Source: CAYVZU01 sp964455935
Lineage (GTDB): Bacteria; Fibrobacterota; CAYVZU01
NCBI GenBank assembly: GCA_964455935.1
Contig: CAYVZU010000118.1
Location: forward strand, 1-12,391
Direction of reading: 5' to 3'
Length of the DNA: 12,391 nucleotides
Part shown: piece by piece, positions 1 through 6,886 of the stretch
Numbering within the stretch: the stretch's first letter is position 1
Layout of the letters: the number at the start of each line of letters is the position of its first letter
Notes under the pieces: generated by a model
The model's input: only the letters and a program-made list of their open reading frames with translations
The model's database searches: none
What the model was told of the DNA's origin: nothing
Made by a program: the position numbers and the translations under genes

Positions 1-6
1 TTCTGC

Positions 7-48
7 GGGGAATTTTAATTGTCGTCAATGGGGAATTATAATTGTCGT
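7..48. repeat. Pair of 19-bp direct repeats, possible IS21-type element end
   Basis: Two copies of GGGGAATTTTAATTGTCGT stand at 7-25 and 30-48, differing at one base (T to A), with a start-to-start spacing of 23 bp. AT-rich subterminal repeats of this general look, in tandem near the tip, are typical of IS21-family ends, so the window may begin just inside the end of such an element. No istA or istB coding sequence is visible and the outer boundary cannot be fixed. Regulator binding sites are an alternative. The repeats are seen directly; the IS assignment is inference. Confidence 0.5.
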
Positions 49-439
49 TGCGCAGCTTCTGTCCGTTCGTGTCATGTCGCTTCGCTCCGTCACGAACCGC
101 ATCCAGCCGATATTGCTTTTCCCGCGGGCAGCGGATTGGCATTGGATTTCATTCTCGTTTTCCTGAGCGGTGACGTATAATGGAATGTTATGTAGAACCT
201 GGCGGATTTATTTAGGCCCCGCCCACCCGGCGCTACGCTCCCCCCCCTGCAAGAGATCGGATTTCGGTGGAGGTTCGCGGGGAGCCCTTGGGGGCGGATG
301 GGCAAGGCCGTTTCCGAGCCGGCGCACTAGAACCGTTGCGAGGGATGCTAAAGGCCACGACGGCCTTGACGCAGACCGTAAAGCAGCGGTGGATTCGCCC
401 TTTCCCCCTAACACTTCCCAGAGAGCGGCGCAAGGGCCT

Positions 440-461
440 AACTGTGCGAGCTCGCACAGTT
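440..461. promoter_or_regulatory. Perfect 22-bp palindrome, candidate operator
   Basis: The half-site AACTGTGCGAG is followed at once by its exact reverse complement, giving an uninterrupted 22-bp dyad with no mismatch. It lies about 225 bp upstream of the regulator start at 686. There is no loop and no T-run, so a DNA-binding site for a dimeric protein is more likely than a terminator. The binding protein is unknown; autoregulation by the downstream regulator is possible but the distance is long. Confidence 0.4.
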
Positions 462-634
462 CCTAATTCAGCCCAAGCGACGCAACAACCTTACAATCGC
501 GTAAAGAAGGGGGTGAAAGAAAGGTCTGGGAAGTATAGGGGGAACTCCTTAATGTCTCAGCCGGCGCAGGATCGGCCCGGGGTGGGCGGGGGAATGGGCG
601 TTCTCCAAAGGGAACCTTTTGTGTTCCTGGGCCA

Positions 635-662
635 TTGCTTTTTCCAGAACGGATTCTATATT
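635..662 (+). promoter_or_regulatory. Candidate promoter for the regulator-lipoprotein operon
   Basis: TTGCTT at 635-640 and TATATT at 657-662 are separated by 16 bp and resemble sigma-70-type -35 and -10 elements. Transcription would start near 669, leaving a leader of under 20 bases that contains only the Shine-Dalgarno sequence GAGGAG at 671-676. Promoter rules in this lineage are not known to me, so this is a pattern match only. Confidence 0.3.
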
Positions 663-685
663 TCTGTATAGAGGAGAAAAGACCT

Positions 686-1537
686 ATGCCGGATGTCTTC
701 GGGTACTCCGATTATCGCAAGTTTCTGGCCGATTCCTATACTGAGAGAAAGGCAAAATCCCCTTCGTTTTCCTATAAGAGTCTTACGATCCGTGCGGGCC
801 TGAAGAGCAAAGGCTTCATATACGACGTGATCCACGGCAGTAAGTGCCTTTCCAAGCCGACGATTGTAAAGCTCTCCCAGGCATTGGGCCTCAAGAAAGA
901 CGAAGCAGCATATTTCGAGAACCTTGTTTTCTTCAACCAGGCTGCGGATGCAAAGGAACGAGCCTATTTCTTCGATCAACTCCAGTCGGTAAATCCCAAG
1001 AGCAGCACAGGCCGCAAGGTCCAGGAAGTGCGGAAGGATCAGTACGAGTTTTATTCGAAGTGGTATCATAGCGCGATCCGTTCGCTCGTGGATATGCACG
1101 CGGTGAAAGATGATTACAAGTGGCTTGCCAGGAAGGTTTTTCCGGCTATTACGGCCAAGCAGGCCAAAAAGTCGCTTGAGTTACTCGAAAGACTCGGGTT
1201 CATCAAGCGACAAGCCAACGGTGTCTTCAAGATCAGTGACAAGAGCATCACTACCGGCAAAGAGGTAATGAGCACTGCGGTGGTAAAGTTCCACCTTGAG
1301 GCGATGCAGCTTGCGACCAACGCCGTACAGAACTTGCCGACAGAGAAGCGTAATATTTCCGGGCTGACATTGGGGATTTCGGAGAAGACCTACCAACGGC
1401 TCTGCGATGAGGTTTACCAGTTTCAAGAAAAGGTGATGAAGATCGCCGATGACGACCAAGAAGCAGATAGAGTATATAGACTGAACTTCCATTTTTTCCC
1501 TATGTCCCAAGAGACAAGGATGGAGAAGAAAAGATGA
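686..1537 (+). CDS. TIGR02147-family transcriptional regulator
   Basis: This 283-residue protein matches the TIGR02147 family by recognition: an N-terminal 'FGYSDYRKFL' block, a winged or XRE-like helix-turn-helix segment at about residues 26-75 (SYKSLTIRAGLKSKGF, then SKPTIVKLSQALGL), and a C-terminal DUF4423-like region. The family is best known from Fibrobacter and some predatory or environmental bacteria and is presumed to bind DNA; no ligand is established. I chose ATG 686 over the upstream in-frame TTG at 635 because GAGGAG at 671-676 sits at a suitable distance and the family N-terminus begins here. The stop codon overlaps the start of the lipoprotein gene by ATGA, implying one transcript and translational coupling. 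It probably controls its own operon, but that is inference. Confidence 0.85.
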   Translation: MPDVFGYSDYRKFLADSYTERKAKSPSFSYKSLTIRAGLKSKGFIYDVIHGSKCLSKPTIVKLSQALGLKKDEAAYFENLVFFNQAADAKERAYFFDQLQSVNPKSSTGRKVQEVRKDQYEFYSKWYHSAIRSLVDMHAVKDDYKWLARKVFPAITAKQAKKSLELLERLGFIKRQANGVFKISDKSITTGKEVMSTAVVKFHLEAMQLATNAVQNLPTEKRNISGLTLGISEKTYQRLCDEVYQFQEKVMKIADDDQEADRVYRLNFHFFPMSQETRMEKKR

Positions 1538-3600
1538 AAGCACGAACCGCCATTATTGGTATGTCCCTGTGTGCCGCGGGCCTTTTCTTCTGCGGCAATG
1601 ACAATCTGGCAGGGAACTCGTCACAAGAAGGCAACGCGCGCGGTCGCCTCGTCAAAGCTGATGGTACCCCCGCGGCAGGCGCGAAAGTTTTCTTTATTCC
1701 CGTCGATCACAACCCAAGCGCAAGCCCGAAGATCCTGGCGACCTGGGATAGCGTTTCCACAGACAATCAAGGCTACTACGGCACCACGCTCGACAGCGGC
1801 ACCTACAACATGTTCGCAGCGCAAGACACGCTGTCTGCTTACGTGGATTCCATAGGGGTCCACCAAGATACGATCACGCTTGGAACAGATACACTTAGGC
1901 CTTCCGGTTCCATCAGTGGGATTTCTTTCATGCCCGGCCAAGATGCAGCCAACCAGGTTCGCGTGACGATCTACGCGCCGGGAACCAACCTTTACACAAA
2001 GCCCGATGTTGGTGGTGCATTCTCCTTTGCAAACGTTCCAGAGGGGGCGTACAGGCTAATTTTCGATCCTACGCTCGATACGTACGGCGTAAAAGTCATC
2101 ACTGTTAACGTCATTTCCGGGCAGACCACGGATTTGGACACCGTTATCCTTTATGGTCAAAACCTAACAGGTATGCCGATCCCTGATGCGGGCAATGACA
2201 CCACCGTTTCGATCAGCGACACCGTGCGCCTGCACGGGTCCGCGAAGGATTCGTTGGGGCAGATCGAGAAGATGGAATGGGGTCTTGCCGGTGGCGGCGC
2301 ATTCGCTGCGACAACAACCGGCGATACGGTTATCGTCGCGCCGAACACCGCAACTGTGATTCGGTACGTTCTGCGCGTGGAGGATAATGATTCGAATGCG
2401 ACCACCGATACTGTACGTGTGAATGTAATTCAGGATTTCCCTGTTGCCAATGCCGGGCCGGATACCGCGCTTGGACGGGGCGACATCGTATATCTCCATG
2501 GCAGCAAGAGCACGGACCAGTATGGCCGCATCGTAAAGTACGAATGGGATATTGGCGATACGGATTCCTTCTCACAGTGTGCGAACGGCGATACAGCCTT
2601 CATTGCGCCTGACAGTTTCCGGTTTGACGGCATCCCGTGTGTTCTCCGCGTTACCGATGATGATCGCAACACAACTTCCGACACAATGCTAGTTTTTGTT
2701 GGCGTTTTCAAACAAGCAACGTCAGCAGCCGCTTTTTCTCCACGATCAGGGCATTCGTCGTTGGTGTTCGATAATAAGATGTGGGTCATAGGCGGTATTT
2801 GTAACGACACAGCGAGAAACGACGTCTGGTGCTCGAGTGATGGGATAAACTGGTCGCTGGTTAAAGAGAATATTACATACAATGTGGGTTTTTCTAGAAG
2901 AAGCGGGCATACAAGTGTGGTATTTGACAATAAGATGTGGGTTATTGGAGGCAATGCATACGAGTATTCGACGGTCGTCAACCGCTGGGGCTATTTCAAA
3001 AAGAGTGATGTATGGAATTCAACCGACGGCGTAACGTGGATAGAGGCGACCGATTCAGCCGGTTTTGCGCCAAGAAGCAATCATACGTCCGTTGTGTTCA
3101 ATAACAAAATATGGGTCATAGCAGGACTCACTTGGGGTGCGTCCGGAGATATATGGTGTTCAAGTGATGGCGCAAATTGGACAGTGGTGGCGCCCATGAC
3201 GGCACCTGCTTTTCCTCGAAGGTATGAACATTCATCAGTTGTCTTTAATAATAAGATGTGGGTTATTGGTGGTCTGGATGATATTACCCCAACCAATAAA
3301 GACATCTGGTATTCCTCAGATGGAGCAACTTGGACGCAGGGTAATGATCTTTCGGTTCTGACAGCGGCACATAGCTCTGCAGCTTTTGATGGAAAGATCT
3401 GGGTAATAGGAGGATATGATTATAGCGGTTTCCCCGTTTGGTATTCATCGTCGGGCGCTAATTGGACGAAGTTTTCACGCACAGCAAACATGCCTGGCAG
3501 AACTCATCACGCATCGGTTGTATTCGACAATAGAATATGGATTATTGGGGGGAATGCAAATATCAATGATCAACTTGGCGATGTATGGTTTCTGAACTGA
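1534..3600 (+). CDS. Modular surface lipoprotein with PKD-like and kelch domains
   Basis: This 688-residue protein starts with a lipoprotein signal peptide: positive MKAR, a hydrophobic stretch, and the lipobox-like LFFC with Cys20 as the lipidation site. Two carboxypeptidase-regulatory/CnaB-like beta domains follow (about 37-120 and 125-208), then two PKD-like domains (about 215-300 and 302-390, each opening with a DAGNDT/NAGPDT motif and ending near an RVxDxD motif). Six kelch-type units begin near residues 401, 453, 511, 560, 609 and 653, most with H(S/T)SVVF, NKMWVIGG and SSDGxxW, predicting a six-bladed propeller. It is probably displayed on the outer membrane and binds a ligand or glycan; no catalytic motif is seen. 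GGAG at 1522-1525 is its ribosome site. The kelch part is clearly AT-richer than the front half, suggesting separate origins. Confidence 0.85.
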   Translation: MKARTAIIGMSLCAAGLFFCGNDNLAGNSSQEGNARGRLVKADGTPAAGAKVFFIPVDHNPSASPKILATWDSVSTDNQGYYGTTLDSGTYNMFAAQDTLSAYVDSIGVHQDTITLGTDTLRPSGSISGISFMPGQDAANQVRVTIYAPGTNLYTKPDVGGAFSFANVPEGAYRLIFDPTLDTYGVKVITVNVISGQTTDLDTVILYGQNLTGMPIPDAGNDTTVSISDTVRLHGSAKDSLGQIEKMEWGLAGGGAFAATTTGDTVIVAPNTATVIRYVLRVEDNDSNATTDTVRVNVIQDFPVANAGPDTALGRGDIVYLHGSKSTDQYGRIVKYEWDIGDTDSFSQCANGDTAFIAPDSFRFDGIPCVLRVTDDDRNTTSDTMLVFVGVFKQATSAAAFSPRSGHSSLVFDNKMWVIGGICNDTARNDVWCSSDGINWSLVKENITYNVGFSRRSGHTSVVFDNKMWVIGGNAYEYSTVVNRWGYFKKSDVWNSTDGVTWIEATDSAGFAPRSNHTSVVFNNKIWVIAGLTWGASGDIWCSSDGANWTVVAPMTAPAFPRRYEHSSVVFNNKMWVIGGLDDITPTNKDIWYSSDGATWTQGNDLSVLTAAHSSAAFDGKIWVIGGYDYSGFPVWYSSSGANWTKFSRTANMPGRTHHASVVFDNRIWIIGGNANINDQLGDVWFLN

Positions 3601-3612
3601 CATAGAGAGTGA

Positions 3613-3644
3613 AGGGGCTCCCCCTCCAGAAAGAAGGAGCCCCT
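3613..3644. terminator. Bidirectional hairpin between convergent genes
   Basis: AGGGGCTCC at 3613-3621 pairs perfectly with GGAGCCCCT at 3636-3644 around a 14-base loop. It lies 12 bases after the lipoprotein stop and about 50 bases beyond the stop of the convergent fibre-like gene, so it could end transcription from both sides. It lacks a clear T-run, so it may act as a weak intrinsic terminator or as an RNA-stabilising hairpin. Confidence 0.5.
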
Positions 3645-3692
3645 GGATACCCTCCTGGCTACTCGTCGACTAACTGGATTGTTGCGCCTTCA

Positions 3693-5627
3693 CTATCCCA
3701 ACTTGACCCACGTAGAGATGGCAGCATTGTAGTAATACATGCCTTTGCCCTGTGCGCCGGGATTCCATCCGCTCCCGTCTGCATAGGCAATCATCCCATC
3801 AACCGCAGTGGGTGCGCTTGAGAGCTGCGGCAAAATCAAACCATTGCTTCCAGTAATCCTAACATTTTTGCTAGCCTCCAAAGCGGTTCCCGTGTATTCC
3901 AGATTAATGAAATCAGAGCCGCCGCCACTTCGCCCAAATTGCAGAACGGGATTTTCAGTGGAACTGTCCGTGATCCGTACCACTGGACGGCCACCCTCAT
4001 GCGCCACACTAAAAGAGGATCCGGCCCCCGGAACCACCTCAAACGGAAGGGTGGGTGCCGTCGTACCAATCCCGACATTGCCAGACGTATCTATCGCCAA
4101 CGCAGTTTTTGGCGACGAGTCGGGGCTCGACTCCCAAGCCAAGTAGTCGGCGGTGGCCTTAAGCCCCCACGTCTCAGTACCGCTACGCCTCACCCTGATT
4201 AGATTAGTGAGATCCTTGCCAAAACGGATAGCAACTTTCTTTGCGGCTGCGCCGTTACGGAACGGGATTCCTGAGTTCAGGTAAAGTCCCGTGTTCGCGA
4301 AGCCCTCACACATTATGCCCGTGTCCCACCCAACCAAATTGATGCGTTCGAAATTTCTATTCGTGACAGTGGTGGAAAACGCCGAATTGATTGTCAGTGC
4401 AGTGTCCGACGAGATTACAGTGGCCACCCTCCCATGGTTTATAAGAGAATAGAAGACAAAGGAAGCACCAGAGAGCGCCGGGCTGAAGGCGCTATCTGTG
4501 GTAAGCGAAGTATTTGACGCGATGGCGGTAACAATTCGCGTTTGGCCTGATACGACGATTTCATCGCCAACCGCCAATTGGGTATTGAAACTCGTTCCCG
4601 AACCAGTGACAGTTGTCCCACTCGATGAGATTGTGCCCGTTCCGGCCAAGCCTGGTATGATGTAATCACCAACCCTTAACTCACTGTTGAAACTTGTGCC
4701 GGTTCCTGTAACGGATGTACCACTGGCAGATATCGTGCCTGTCGCAGCGCTCCTGTGATCTGCACGCCAAATGCCGATGGCCCGCGTAGCGTGTGCAGTG
4801 GAAGCCTCAGGATAAAGGAGCAATCCTGCCATGAATCGCCCGCCCGTTGGCATGCCAGGCTCCGGGGCATCATCATCCAAATAGTCTTTGTTGGTCATGT
4901 CCTGGTTCACAATATTGATTTCCATGCCTATGCCATTCGCTTGTTTGCCCTCATTGGACACATGCCCCCAGAACGCCCAGTCGTCGCCGCCGGTGCCATT
5001 ACCGCTGCCGCCACGGTCATTTATGGCTTTCGTGAACGATGCGATGCCAACGTGATCGCCCGAATTGGGATTCTTGTCCTGGAGTTCATGATATAGCCCG
5101 GCAATGTATCGGTTAATTGTAGTCTCCGCGATAGTCTCCAATTTGAACCCAGGCACCAGCCCGACCCCCGAACTGATGGAACACGTGTTCTTACCGTGCA
5201 GGATCGGGTTTGTATTGGAGTTATCCTGCGTACCCTCCGTGTGCAGCTTCGAGTCCGGCGCTGTGGTCCCAATGCCGACATTGCCGTTGGCTCCAAGGAC
5301 CCTCAATCTTTCGCACCATCCTGCGCCGCCGCCCCAAAGGGAGAATATCAGGTCCGTAATGTCGTTAGTGCCCGTATTCCGCGCCTTTATCTGGGCATTG
5401 CCCGCATCACCTGCATACGTAGAGTTGTCACACCCAAAATTAAGCGCCGCTTCCGTTCCGGCGCTGGAGCCGCCGGCATTGACAATGCTCAGCTCGCCAC
5501 CTCGGCCCCCATTATTGTCTGCTTGAACCGTCAGTTTCGATGCGGGACTTGTGGTTCCCACGCCAAGCGATCCGCTTGTCGCAACATCACCAGGATTGCT
5601 TCCACCTGTGCCGATCCAGTTCGCCAT
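3693..5627 (-). CDS. Tail-fibre-like repeat protein
   Basis: This 644-residue protein is rich in Gly, Ser, Thr and Asn and has three VGIGTTAP-type units (residues 21-32, 116-128, 517-527). That motif is common in phage tail fibres and in bacterial fibre-like surface proteins. Residues 297-325 and 331-358 are a tandem pair of GTISxSGTxVTGxGTSFN units, each leading into VGDxI. The C-terminus (LPQLSSAPT...GMYYYN...WVKLG) is a frequent fibre ending; no S74 peptidase chaperone triad is seen. There is no Sec signal peptide or membrane segment, so export would need another route or a particle. The start at 5627 is chosen because GGAGG lies 6 bases upstream and the in-frame ATG at 5645 has no comparable site. 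It is probably co-transcribed with the coiled-coil gene upstream. Trimeric beta-rich fibre is the likely structure; the receptor is unknown. Confidence 0.7.
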   Translation of the reverse strand: MANWIGTGGSNPGDVATSGSLGVGTTSPASKLTVQADNNGGRGGELSIVNAGGSSAGTEAALNFGCDNSTYAGDAGNAQIKARNTGTNDITDLIFSLWGGGAGWCERLRVLGANGNVGIGTTAPDSKLHTEGTQDNSNTNPILHGKNTCSISSGVGLVPGFKLETIAETTINRYIAGLYHELQDKNPNSGDHVGIASFTKAINDRGGSGNGTGGDDWAFWGHVSNEGKQANGIGMEINIVNQDMTNKDYLDDDAPEPGMPTGGRFMAGLLLYPEASTAHATRAIGIWRADHRSAATGTISASGTSVTGTGTSFNSELRVGDYIIPGLAGTGTISSSGTTVTGSGTSFNTQLAVGDEIVVSGQTRIVTAIASNTSLTTDSAFSPALSGASFVFYSLINHGRVATVISSDTALTINSAFSTTVTNRNFERINLVGWDTGIMCEGFANTGLYLNSGIPFRNGAAAKKVAIRFGKDLTNLIRVRRSGTETWGLKATADYLAWESSPDSSPKTALAIDTSGNVGIGTTAPTLPFEVVPGAGSSFSVAHEGGRPVVRITDSSTENPVLQFGRSGGGSDFINLEYTGTALEASKNVRITGSNGLILPQLSSAPTAVDGMIAYADGSGWNPGAQGKGMYYYNAAISTWVKLG

Positions 5628-5650
5628 TTCATACCTCCGCTGCAAAGATT

Positions 5651-5704
5651 TTAAGGTAAATGAGTCTTGGCGTTGATATCCTCGATCAGATCCATGTTTG
5701 CCAT
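5651..5704 (-). CDS. Doubtful 17-codon micro-ORF between coiled-coil and fibre genes
   Basis: ATG at 5704 opens a 17-codon frame (MANMDLIEDINAKTHLP) that fits between the coiled-coil gene (30-base gap) and the fibre gene (23-base gap). A GGAGG at 5707-5711 precedes it by only 2 bases, shorter than usual; the second ATG at codon 4 is 11 bases away. The start region closely copies the fibre gene's own start, so this may be a duplicated initiation site rather than a gene. A leader peptide that couples translation is another option. Confidence 0.25.
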   Translation of the reverse strand: MANMDLIEDINAKTHLP

Positions 5705-5734
5705 TGCCTCCGTTTCTTGGAAAATTTTTCAGGG

Positions 5735-5995
5735 CTATTGCAGATTGGTAACTAGCCAGCTTTCTTCCGCCATTGCGGATACTTTCTCCTTCTCCTGAGG
5801 CGGCCTACTTTTCAGTTCGGCTTCCAGCTCAAGAATCCGGTTCTTCATCAGGCCGATGGTGGTGGCCATGGCATCGATGGAGTCGTTCTGCGCCTTCAGG
5901 TGCGCCTCGAAATGTTCGCGGGCCTGGTAGGTATTCAGCTTCGCCTGGATTGCCTGCTGGATGATTGCATCGGGATTGATTGCGTTTTGCTGCAT
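5735..5995 (-). CDS. Small coiled-coil protein upstream of fibre gene
   Basis: An 86-residue protein of unrecognised family. Residues about 11-64 are almost continuous helix with heptad-like hydrophobic spacing (IIQQAIQAKL, then IGLMKNRILELEAEL), followed by a charged, proline-containing turn (SRPPQEKEK) and a short C-terminus. It has no signal peptide or membrane segment. ATG 5995 is chosen because AGGAAG lies 5 bases upstream; an in-frame extension towards 6148 starts at a TTG next to a run of C and lacks a ribosome site. It lies on the same strand as the fibre-like gene, 107 bases ahead of it, and the two probably form one transcript. A role as trimerisation adaptor, chaperone or attachment partner of the fibre is inference from this context. 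Confidence 0.6.
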   Translation of the reverse strand: MQQNAINPDAIIQQAIQAKLNTYQAREHFEAHLKAQNDSIDAMATTIGLMKNRILELEAELKSRPPQEKEKVSAMAEESWLVTNLQ

Positions 5996-6380
5996 TGGAC
6001 TTCCTTTTGTGGGGTGATAGGAAATGGCATGACAAACCGGATTGGCTTGTCGGCCGGCATATCGTTTGGCGAACGGGAATGATGAACGAAAGAGAAAACT
6101 CGTGCGTCTGCTATTGGAATCGAGATAGCCGGAGTGGGGGGGGGGCAAAGCGATTAAACTGGGTAATCACTACTTGGTTCCTCGGGTGGCCTGAAGACCA
6201 GTTTTCATGTTCCCGTAATGGCTTTATAGGCAAAATATCTGTAGCCGTTCGGAAACGACTAAAGCGACCTAATGCGCCTGTTTTATTGATCTATGTTTTT
6301 TTCCGGATTTTGGCAAATGATTTTTTTGTGTAAACTTGCAGCGCGGGATAGATGCACCCAGTTTGGGAAGCCGAAGTCGA
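5996..6380. other. Gene-free 385-bp stretch with a G10 tract
   Basis: No credible gene is seen. The 5' leader and promoter of the coiled-coil/fibre cassette must lie here, but no box pair is convincing. The minus strand carries AT-rich segments at about 6215-6345, the best promoter territory. A run of ten G occurs at 6136-6145, about 140 bp upstream of the coiled-coil start. The end of the DUF1854 operon is at 6381, with only a short CCCA/TGGG inverted repeat at 6357-6367 that is too weak to call a terminator. Confidence 0.5.
6136..6145. repeat. Mononucleotide G10 tract
   Basis: Ten consecutive G on the plus strand, in the upstream region of the coiled-coil/fibre cassette. Tracts of this length are prone to slipped-strand length change and to sequencing error. 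Its position upstream of a fibre-like gene is where phase-variable promoters of surface genes are often found, but no promoter overlap can be shown. Confidence 0.7.
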
Positions 6381-6848
6381 CTATACCATCTTCTCGAATT
6401 CGCGGCGGGAGGCTTTGTCCAGGGCCGAGACGTGCTCGATTTCGTAGCGGTTGCCGATGGTGTCGCGCAGGATCACCTTCTCTTTGTTGACCCAGACGAT
6501 ATTGCGGTGGGGTTCGCGCATGGCAAAGGTGCGCCGGCCAAGCTCCGTTTCCACATCCCAGTAGCGGGCGCCGTATTCGGCACGGGTCTTGTGGATGCGC
6601 TTTATCTTGGGAATCAGGTAACGCTTCTCCAGTTCTTCTATGACAATGCCGCGCGAAATGGGTTCCAGGGTTTCCATGTCGTGCAGCATCGCCACTTCTT
6701 TCTTGTCCTTGTCGAGAAAGGAAATGTCCTTCCCCTTTCCCGTGAGCGGGCGGACCCACATGATTTTCACCGGGATCTCGTCCTTCTTTCCTTCCGGCAG
6801 TAATAGAACCTGGCTCTGCTTACGGCATAGGGTGAACTTCTTTTGCAT
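6381..6848 (-). CDS. DUF1854 family protein
   Basis: This 155-residue protein carries the DUF1854 pattern: a C-terminal block with REPHRNIVWV, then VILRDTIGNRYEI and a final LDKASRREFEKMV helix. It has no signal peptide or membrane helix, so it should be cytoplasmic. DUF1854 genes often lie beside an ABC exporter of the type found just upstream here; some such pairs are labelled cyanophycin-metabolism-associated in databases, but nothing in this window concerns cyanophycin. GAGGA lies 5 bases before the ATG at 6848. It begins 38 bases after the ABC transporter stop, so the two are an operon. A role as accessory or regulatory subunit of the transporter is inferred; the biochemical function is unknown. 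Confidence 0.8.
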   Translation of the reverse strand: MQKKFTLCRKQSQVLLLPEGKKDEIPVKIMWVRPLTGKGKDISFLDKDKKEVAMLHDMETLEPISRGIVIEELEKRYLIPKIKRIHKTRAEYGARYWDVETELGRRTFAMREPHRNIVWVNKEKVILRDTIGNRYEIEHVSALDKASRREFEKMV

Positions 6849-6886
6849 GCTATCCTCGTTTATCCACAGGTAAGATGCCTTTGCTG

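Larger units (their letters stand above)
1..685. other. Gene-poor left flank with small inverted repeats
   Basis: I see no convincing gene here. Open frames on both strands are short, overlap each other, lack a good ribosome binding site and encode arginine- and proline-rich sequence typical of GC-rich non-coding DNA. Structures seen include a run of eight C at 240-247, a small hairpin with AAGGCC at 351-356 and GGCCTT at 362-367, and a 12-bp inverted repeat, CCCCGCCCACCC at 217-228 against GGGTGGGCGGGG at 580-591. The GC-rich block at 213-260 has the look of a degraded repetitive extragenic element. Only the last 50 bases have an obvious role, as promoter and leader of the regulator gene. 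Confidence 0.5.

Noticed and set aside
65..97. Hairpin GTTCGTG/CACGAAC as a terminator or RNA element
   Set aside because: The stem is 7 bp with a 19-base loop and no T-run, so it is not distinguishable from chance.
267..671. 134-codon plus-strand frame in the left flank
   Set aside because: No family resemblance, low-complexity Arg/Pro/Gly composition, no Shine-Dalgarno sequence, and it overlaps the likely promoter of the regulator gene.
3693..5995. Prophage region
   Set aside because: Only a fibre-like protein and a small coiled-coil protein are present; there is no other phage gene in the window.
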